64,000 nucleotides of DNA from Oscarella lobularis (Eukaryota; Porifera; Homoscleromorpha; Homosclerophorida; Oscarellidae): assembly GCF_947507565.1 (NCBI RefSeq), contig NC_089176.1:2480001-2544000 (forward strand), read 5' to 3'. Below the pieces are notes generated by a model, which was not told the origin of the DNA, did not search any database, and was given only the letters and a program-made list of their open reading frames with translations. Numbering within the stretch: position 1 is the stretch's first letter; every line of letters begins with the position of its first letter. Below, in pieces: positions 57,101 through 64,000 of this stretch. The position numbers and the translations under genes were made by a program.

Positions 57101-59050
57101 TTATTACAGGAGAGACCCGTTGGCTAACCCCCTGTAATTTCGCTGTAGTTTATTACAGGAGAGACCCGTTGGCTAACCCCTGTAATTTCGCTGTAATTTA
57201 TTACAGGAGAGACCCGTTGGCTAACCCCCTGTAATTTCGCTGTAGTTTATTACAGGAGAAACCCGTTGGCTAACGCCCTGTAATTTCGCTGTAATTTATT
57301 ACAGGAGGGACCCGTTGGCTAACCCCCTGTAATTTCGCTGTAATTTATTACAGGAGAGACCCGTTGGCTAACCCCCTGTAATTTCGCTGTAGTTTATTAC
57401 AGGAGAAACCCGTTGGCTAACCCCCTGTAATTTCGCTGTAATTTATTACAGGAGAGACCCGTTGGCTAACCCCCTGTAATTTCGCTGTAGTTTATTACAG
57501 GAGAAACCCGTTGGCTAACGCCCTGTAATTTCGCTGTAATTTATTACATTAGGGACCCGTTGGCTAACCCCCTGTAATTTCGCTGTAGTTTATTACAGGA
57601 TAGACCCGTTGGCTAACCCCCTGTAATTTCGCTGTAATTTATTACAGGAGAGACCCGTTGGCTGACCCCCTGTAATTTCGCTGTAATTTATTACATTAGG
57701 GACCCGTTGGCTAACCCCCTGTAATTTCGCTGTAATTTATTACAGGAGAGACCCGTTGGTTAAACCCTGTAATTTCGCTGTAATTTATTACAGGATAGAC
57801 CCGTTGGCTAACCCCCTGTAATTTCGCTGTAATTTATTACAGGAGAGACCCGTTGGCTGACCCCCTGTAATTTCGCTGTAATTTATTACAGGAGAGACCC
57901 GTTGGCTAACCCCATGTAATTTCGCTGTAGTTTATTACAGGAGAGACCCGTTGGCTAACCCCCTGTAATTTCGCTGTAATTTATTACAGGAGAGACCCGT
58001 TGGCTAACCCCCTGTAATTTCGCTGTAATTTATTACAGGAGAGACCCGTTGGCTAACCCCCTGTAATTTCGCTGTAGTTTATTACAGGAGAGACCCGTTG
58101 GCTAACCCCTGTAATTTCGCTGTAATTTATTACAGGAGAGACCCGTTGGCTAACCCCCTGTAATTTCGCTGTAGTTTATTACAGGAGAGACCCGTTGGCT
58201 AACCCCTGTAATTTCGCTGTAATTTATTACAGGAGAGACCCGTTGGCTAACCCCCTGTAATTTCGCTGTAATTTATTACAGGAGATACCCGTTGGCTAAC
58301 CCTCTGTAATTTCGCTGTAATTTATTACAGGAGGGACCCGTTGGCTAACCCCCTGTAATTTCGCTGTAATTTATTACAGGAGAGACCCGTTGGCTAACCC
58401 CCTGTAATTTCGCTGTAGTTTATTACAGGAGAGACCCGTTGGCTAACCCCTGTAATTTCTCTGTAATTTATTACAGGAGAGACCCGTTGGCTAACCCCCT
58501 GTAATTTCGCTGTAATTTATTACAGGAGAGGCCCGTTGGCTAACCCCCTGTAATTTCGATGTAATTTATTACAGGAGGGACCCGTTGGCTAACGCCCTGT
58601 AATTTCGATGTAATTTATTACAGGAGGGACCCGTTGGCTAACCCCCTGTAATTTCGCTGTAGTTTATTACAGGAGAGACCCGTTGGTTAACCCCTGTAAT
58701 TTCGCTGTAATTTATTACAGGAGAGACCCGTTGGTTAAACCCTGTAATTTCGCTGTAATTTATTACAGGATAGACCCGTTGGCTAACCCCCTGTAATTTC
58801 GCTGTAATTTATTACAGGAGGGACCCGTTGGCTAACCCCCTGTAATTTCGATGTAATTTATTACAGGAGAGACCCGTTGGCTAACCCCCTGTAATTTCGC
58901 TGTAGTTTGAGACCCGTTGGCTAACGCCCTGTAATTTCGCTGTAGTTTATTACAGGAGAGACCCGTTGGCTAACCCCTGTAATTTCGCTGTAATTTATTA
59001 CAGGAGAAACCCGTTGGCTAACCCCCTGTAATTTCGCTGTAATTTATTAA
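54146..59050. repeat. satellite array, 48-49 bp unit, about 100 copies
   Basis: The consensus unit is TGTAATTTCGCTGTAATTTA followed by TTACAGGAGAGACCCGTTGG and CTAACCCCC. Units vary mainly at GTAATTTATT/GTAGTTTATT, in the run of 4 or 5 Cs, and at GAGAGAC/GATAGAC. Each unit contains CTGTAATTTATTACAG, a near-perfect palindrome. One truncated unit lies at about 58,905. Blocks of variants recur at longer periods, so the array grew by block duplication. Open frames (PCNFAVIYYRRDPLVN) come from the unit and are not genes. Confidence 0.97.
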
Positions 59051-59141
59051 CTCACAAACGCTTGAGGCGAGGAGACCAGTTTATTGTTCGCGACTCCGGA
59101 GGAGTAATGAAACGTCTATGTTGTACGGCATACCGTCAGAA

Positions 59142-59348
59142 TTAAGCGCTCACTGCATGCTTACTCGATCGTGTGCACGCTGACCTAGCTCTTCCAATTA
59201 TCCAGTAAGCTCTGTCGTACCCTTCAAAGTGAACTGCATGATCTTGAAGCTGCATGAGGAGAAGACGGAGGCTATCTCTTAGGCGACCTAATTGACGCGG
59301 AACTTCTAGGAGCTCGATCAATGATTCTCTAAACTTGATCCCAAACAT
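59142..59348 (-). CDS. small unidentified ORF near the satellite edge
   Basis: A 68-codon frame (FRESLIELLEVPRQLGRLRD, then HFEGYDRAYWIIGRARSAC) with an AATAAA on the minus strand about 60 bp past its stop. I recognise no family. It could be the last exon of a gene displaced by the satellite, or chance. Confidence 0.25.
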   Translation of the reverse strand: MFGIKFRESLIELLEVPRQLGRLRDSLRLLLMQLQDHAVHFEGYDRAYWIIGRARSACTRSSKHAVSA

Positions 59349-59578
59349 TAGTCAAGTGCTTCAAGTTCATTCGTAGCCCTGGATGAGTTCAAATGACATC
59401 ACCTATTGGCTAAGAAAGAATACATTAATTAATGAGCAGATTCGTCACCGTTCTAATTCCAACAAATGACATCATCATCATCATCAGCAGGTGACGTGAG
59501 CGGACGCCCTGCGATCTATATATGTGCTAGGTCGTTCCAGGTTTACCCTAAAGAAACGCGAGACACTCACCCTTCACC

Positions 59579-62500
59579 ATGTTCGCTTTGGCAAGCCGTC
59601 CCAAACAGATAGTGGTAGGTTCCGCTTCCGAGTCGCTTCTCTCCGTTTCGAATTGCGATATGGTCTGTCACAACAGGAAGGAAAAAGAGACGCGCAGTTC
59701 GATGTTTCCTCGCAAAGGCAAGAGCTCGTCTTTCTGACCAAGTGCGTTAGGTGCAAAGTGAACCTGAACACACCTTCGGCCAAAGTGTTTCTAGGTCAGA
59801 TGATTTAATATTTCCTGAGTCATATTACAACCATGTTGCAGAGGAATGTGAAGACGTCGAATTTCTTGTCCGAGGACCAATATATTCCGGCACTATGGTA
59901 CTGTAAAGCAACAATAATTATTAAGTACTACATATGGATTTCTTATAGGATATTTACAAGTGCAAAGATGTGAAAATTGACATTGGAAGTGGAATAGTCA
60001 TTCCAGTAGTCTCCGTCGAAACGAGCAGAAATATTACATTGGCAGTCCTGGATGCAAAAGAACAGGCAAAACCCATTAAGGAACCATAACGCAAAATGGC
60101 AATATACTTAATTTCAGACCAGATCGATTTACGTTCAAAACTCGACCGATATTGCCGTCTCCATCTCCGGATCTGTCTTCTCAATTCCTATTCCACCCCA
60201 AACAGATGCTGACTGTCAACTGATCTCAAGTTGGACTGGTGAAAACTTCACCTCAGAAAAAGTCGTCAGAGGTAAATAGAGTATTCTTTTGTTTGCACGC
60301 TGACTTCACATATTGTTCTGAATGTAGAGGGGGCTCACGGTTATCCCACTACGGCTTCGAAAAAGGCAGCTGCAGATGCAAAACTAGAAGCAGGTGAGCT
60401 TATATTATTATCTGTAATAAATCTGAATGTCTGATTAGCTGTGAAGAAGTTTGAGAAGATGATTACCGATTCTATCAAAATTTCAAAGCGTCCGCCTCCG
60501 TCAAAGACTGACAGTAAAGAAACAAAAGAAACAAAGGAACCCCAGGCTCTTTCTCCTCCTCCAAAAACGCCAATCAGTTTCTCGGGCAACGAGCTGGAAA
60601 AGACAAAGGAAAAGCTGAGACCAGCAGAAGTAAACTAAAATAAATTTAACCAAAACTAACCTTTATCTCACATTTTACATTATGTATTTGAGATTGCGGT
60701 CTTTGTAGTACATAAATCCTATTTGTTTCATATTTCATTTCGGCCGCGACGTGCATGAACTATTGGCATTCCCAAATATTTATTCATTTGTAATCTAGAC
60801 CGTTGAGAAACACCTTCCCGTCGTTGGTGTCCCTGCTCCATCATCACCTGGAACAGGGATAACCGGTCCAGACACGGCCATCAAAAACAATGAAGAAAAG
60901 AAGGAGTTCTTTGAGTCACCAGAAGAACTTTCAAAGTAAGAAAGTTGTAATTGCGGCATATATAATTATGATTATTCAATAAATCAATTTCAGAAAATTA
61001 GACGTGTTAGCACAGTGGGTGAAGTCGAGCAAGCACGCAATCATTTTCACGGGAGCGGGCGTTAGCACGAGGTAAAATTCCAACATTTAAAAATGGCACT
61101 GATTTTTCTAATTAATTTGGGCACATAGTACAGGCATTCCAGACTTTCGCAGTGGAATGAACACCGTCCTCGAAACGGGGCCGGGCGTGTGGGAACTGCA
61201 AGCTCACGGTGCCAATCGCTCAACCAAAGCAAAAACCGTCTCCATGCTTCAGGTACATAAACATTAATTAATTAATGTATGATTCTTCTCTCGTATAAGG
61301 CTTAGAAGTATTTTATTATTTTAGGCGATTCCGTCTCCGTGTCACATGGCCATTGTTGAGCTGCACAACGTTGGTCTGGTGAAAGTGACTGTGTCGCAGA
61401 ACGTCGACGGGCTGCATCGGCGAAGTGGAATTCCGGCCAATCAGCTTGCCGAATTGCACGGCAACACAAATTTGGAGACGTGCAAGAAGTGCTCGCGTCA
61501 GTACTTGAGAGATTTTGAAACGAGGTATGTGAGAGCGAGAGGCACGTACTACATTAGGAGATGAACGAATTTTCAGGTCTGCTATGGGAGTATTCAATCA
61601 CGAGACGACGAGATTGTGCGACAATGTCGCCTGTCAAGGTCGTCTCTATGATTCGATCGTGAATTTCGGCGAGAATCTGCCGGAAGGAGAATTGAACAAG
61701 GCGTTTGACAACGCAAGAAAGGTCCGTAGATACAGCACCTATCGATCCCTTGAGTACGTGTGTATCCACGGATACTACAAGTAGTATCCGTGGTGTATCT
61801 AACATTTGTGTGTGCGACTAGGCTGACCTGTGCATTGTCTTGGGTTCAAGTCTGAGGGTGACTCCAGCTGCCAATGTGCCACAGATCGTAGCTGAAGCTG
61901 GCGGCAAGTTGGTCATCTGCAAGTAGGAAAGAGATTGCTTTATAGACCGTGTATTTTTAATTTGTTTCGTTCTTTTGCAGCTTGCAACGGACTCCTCTTG
62001 ATGATCTGGCGTCAATGACCATTCACGCCAAGTGTGATGACGTCATGATCGGTCTTCTCAAAGAGGTAGCGTAGTAAATCTAAATAAGAGGCTCCATTGT
62101 ATCACTTCATTTTCTGTTTTGATTTTTCTGAACAGAGACTTGGAATTGACATTCCTCCGTTCAAAGTGCAGAGACGATTGCGGGTGCAACTGTCATTGCC
62201 TGAACAAAACAAAAAATCACAGAATTTTACCGTAACTGGCTTGGACGCACACTGTGACTTGCCCTACTCATTTATTCAGGTAGCGTTAGAGGCAATGTCA
62301 TTCAAGTGTACATCGTATTTACGGCTGCACCTAGACTATTGATATTGAAATTATTGGCAAATCTGGCGCAAATTTGGCTGCGCAGGCAAATCTCGCTGCT
62401 GAACCATTTTCAACTCACCTCAACATTGAAAAAGGTAAAAAAAGTGATCAGGTTATTTGGTGACAAAAATTCGACAACGATTTCTCATAGATGAAGAATG

Positions 62501-62645
62501 CCGACTGAAAATGAGGCTTACCTTTCACGGACACTACGGCGAAGCTCCGCTCGAAATCGTCCGAGACTTGAAGCTCGGCGAAGAGTGGGCAGTCGACTAT
62601 CGCATGGCTTACGACCCAATGATTGGAGCGTGGCAATTAGACTGA
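59579..62645 (+). CDS. Sirtuin (class IV, SIRT6/7-like) fused to an unknown beta-rich N-terminal domain
   Basis: The start at 59579 gives [12 protein letters not shown], joined in phase to [20 protein letters not shown] and the exons shared with the copy at 50331. Instead of stopping, the exon with [20 protein letters not shown] ends at donor GAA/GTAAAC (about 60,630). It joins in phase 0 to [14 protein letters not shown] at about 60,800. The sirtuin core follows: [20 protein letters not shown] (NAD-binding), [13 protein letters not shown] with ELHGN (catalytic His), Zn-type cysteines CKKC and [40 protein letters not shown] and [10 protein letters not shown]-terminal block ([20 protein letters not shown] ... 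MIGAWQLD) ends at 62645. All catalytic motifs are present. The family deacylates or ADP-ribosylates nuclear proteins. The joining of the two parts rests on splice phase and needs RNA support. Confidence 0.8.
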
Positions 62646-63352
62646 GCGAACGTCACAGTTTGTACGCGAACTGCATTGCGCGTTTTTGGCTCTATGAACA
62701 ACAAGTGCACGTGGCACGTGGTCGTCGTCTCGTCGCGTGAGGTGTGTAGACACATTCTGGCTGTTCTGTGCCCGTCCGTGCCGTACAGGCTTGCCGTTCT
62801 GCCGTTATTCGCCGCTATCGAGCTCCTTCGAGCTCCGTGCGTCCCCGTTATCGTGGAGTTCACTACCGGATGAACAGTCCCGGATAATTTACCTTGTTGA
62901 CGTCGCCAGACCAACCCCCTTCAGAATCTAACCGCAGAAGACCGACTCGACGTTGTACAGGACGTGCGTGTAAAAATCGGTGACGTTCGCGATGTTTTGG
63001 CGCCGACGCGGTAGCCGCAGTGAAAAGAAAGAGGACAAATACCGACGACGTAAGCGCAAACTCGTTTTTTTATCCGATCCGGCCCGGCCCTCCCCGTCTC
63101 TTTTGCATTGCCTCCATCGCACGACCGTTCTAAAAACACATCTCCCTTACCTAGCACTCGCAAAACAACTCTCCAAGATATCGACGACGACGCGCACGTC
63201 ACGATACTGTAGCCTAGGCCATGTTTATGATAAAGAGATCGCGTCCCCCCGAAGCCTTGCAGGTGTTCGCTTTGGCGGCGGCGTAAAAGAGGCCGCGCCT
63301 GCCCTACTACTGCGATTAGTGTTTACCCCACCAATTTTCTCTCTCGCAATAG
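62646..63352. other. intergenic region and first-exon zone of the SH3 gene
   Basis: Contains a small upstream candidate exon (ATG at 63221, MFMIKRSRPPEALQ, with a GT donor after CAG) whose phase does not fit the SH3 frame. An in-frame open stretch also runs back from 63353 to about 63180. I see no other structure. Confidence 0.35.
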
Positions 63353-64000
63353 AATTGGACGAATCCCTATCGCGTCGCGAGCAGCGGCGAGAGATCGAGA
63401 TCGACGACGACGACGACGACGAAGTCGAGCTCGACGACGATCTCGTCGCCCTTCCCAAGCCCGTTCTCACGGAGGTCGTCGCCGATTTTCCGCCGCGCGT
63501 CGCCGCCGCGGAGCTCAAGGGCTTCGAATCGCAATTGACGGTGAAAGAGGGCGATCGCGTTCGCGTTCTCTATCGCCGATCGTCGACGTGGTCCATCGAT
63601 TGGGTCTACGCGGCGGCGGCGACCGGCGACGGCGAGGGATACATTCCCGCTCACTACTGCCGCGCCTATGCACCTGCGCACGCCGTTCGGCGCTATGACG
63701 ACGAGAAAAAAGAGCGCGAAGCGACGACGACGACGACGACGGTAACGAAACCGGAGATATCTCTGACGAAACGTCGCGACGTCGTTTCGACGAGAGTCGA
63801 CGCGAAGAAAGGCGATCGGGTCGAAGTCGTCGATAATTTTTGCGCCGCGAAGTCGGCGCAGTTGAGCGTGAAGCAGGGCGAACAGCTGACCGTCGTCGCG
63901 GAAGAGAAGGATCATCTTTATGGGTGGCCCCTCGTGAGAAACGAGGCGGGAAAAGTCGGATGCGTTCCGGTCGGACATCTCCGTATTGTCTCGAGAGGTA
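63353..64000 (+). CDS. protein with two SH3 domains, incomplete at the window edge
   Basis: Open to the end of the window from a TCTCTCGCAATAG acceptor. After LDESLSRREQRREIEIDDDD (an acidic run) comes a first SH3 domain (VVADFPPRVAAAELKGFESQ, LTVKEGDRVRVLYRRSSTWS, DWVYAAAATGDGEGYIPAHY). A basic linker with a Thr run (EATTTTTTVTKPEISLTKRR) leads to a second SH3 domain (VEVVDNFCAAKSAQLSVKQG, EQLTVVAEEKDHLYGWPLVR, GKVGCVPVGHLRIV). Both have the ALYDF-like start, the WxxA/V core and the GYIP-type end in modified form. SH3 domains bind proline-rich ligands, so this is likely an adaptor. Its 5' end is uncertain and the 3' end is outside the window. Confidence 0.7.

Noticed and set aside
54146-59050. 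CRISPR-like array of palindromic repeats
   Set aside because: Repeats are directly adjacent with no unique spacers, and the context is an intron-rich animal genome.
62498-62914. ORFs around the end of the sirtuin gene on both strands
   Set aside because: They overlap the sirtuin C-terminal exon in other frames or its GC-rich 3' flank, with no domain.

Overview
This window is nuclear DNA from an animal. It is compact: genes are 100-1000 bp apart, most introns are about 45-80 bp with GT-AG ends, and UTRs look short. The genes are animal-typical (METTL14, cyclin F, V-ATPase subunit H, tomosyn, TBC1D16, TMEM184, wide-awake/ANKFN1, a complement factor B-like protein, a Roco protein with death domains). 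Very short introns, high density and a complement/LRR/Roco repertoire would suit a sponge, possibly a homoscleromorph; that placement is inference, not something read from a marker gene.

Layout: 1-582 (+) is the C-terminal end of a bMERB (MICAL/EHBP1-type) protein. 1365-9477 (-) is a long ankyrin-Roc-COR-death-domain protein built from many small ankyrin exons. 9811-15307 (-) is tomosyn (WD40 repeats plus a C-terminal R-SNARE). 16295-24854 is an extracellular-immunity-like block: an LRR-Ig-CCP-pseudoprotease gene (+), a BPHL-like hydrolase (+) flanked by two copies of a dispersed element, and a CUB-CCP3-VWA-pseudoprotease gene (-) resembling complement factor B. A decayed BPHL piece lies at 25.4 kb. 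25779-27597 (-) is TBC1D16; 28.3-29.1 kb (+) is an unidentified small spliced unit; 29737-32463 (-) is cyclin F; 32628-38368 (-) is a wide-awake/ANKFN1 homologue; 38922-39338 (-) is promethin/LDAF1. A 0.9-kb inverted repeat separates it from ATP6V1H (40343-42586, +).

METTL14 (42765-47858, -) is split by a 3.1-kb intron packed with repeats, in contrast to its other introns of about 50 bp. TMEM184 (48015-49567, +) is divergent from it. The rest is rearranged: a truncated duplicate of the sirtuin N-terminal domain (50.3-51.3 kb), a copy of the TMEM184 3' end (51.6-51.9 kb), an otopetrin-like gene (-) with an intron that coincides with a 55-bp tandem duplication, about 100 copies of a 49-bp satellite (54.1-59.05 kb), then the intact gene joining that N-terminal domain to a SIRT6/7-like sirtuin (59579-62645, +). 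The window ends inside a gene with two SH3 domains (+).

The most unusual items are the two neighbouring complement-like genes in which all three protease triad positions are substituted, the duplication-derived intron, the satellite whose unit also occurs singly inside the METTL14 intron, and the sirtuin fusion with its truncated partner. Exon joins were made by eye from splice sites and reading phase; no alignment or RNA data were available.
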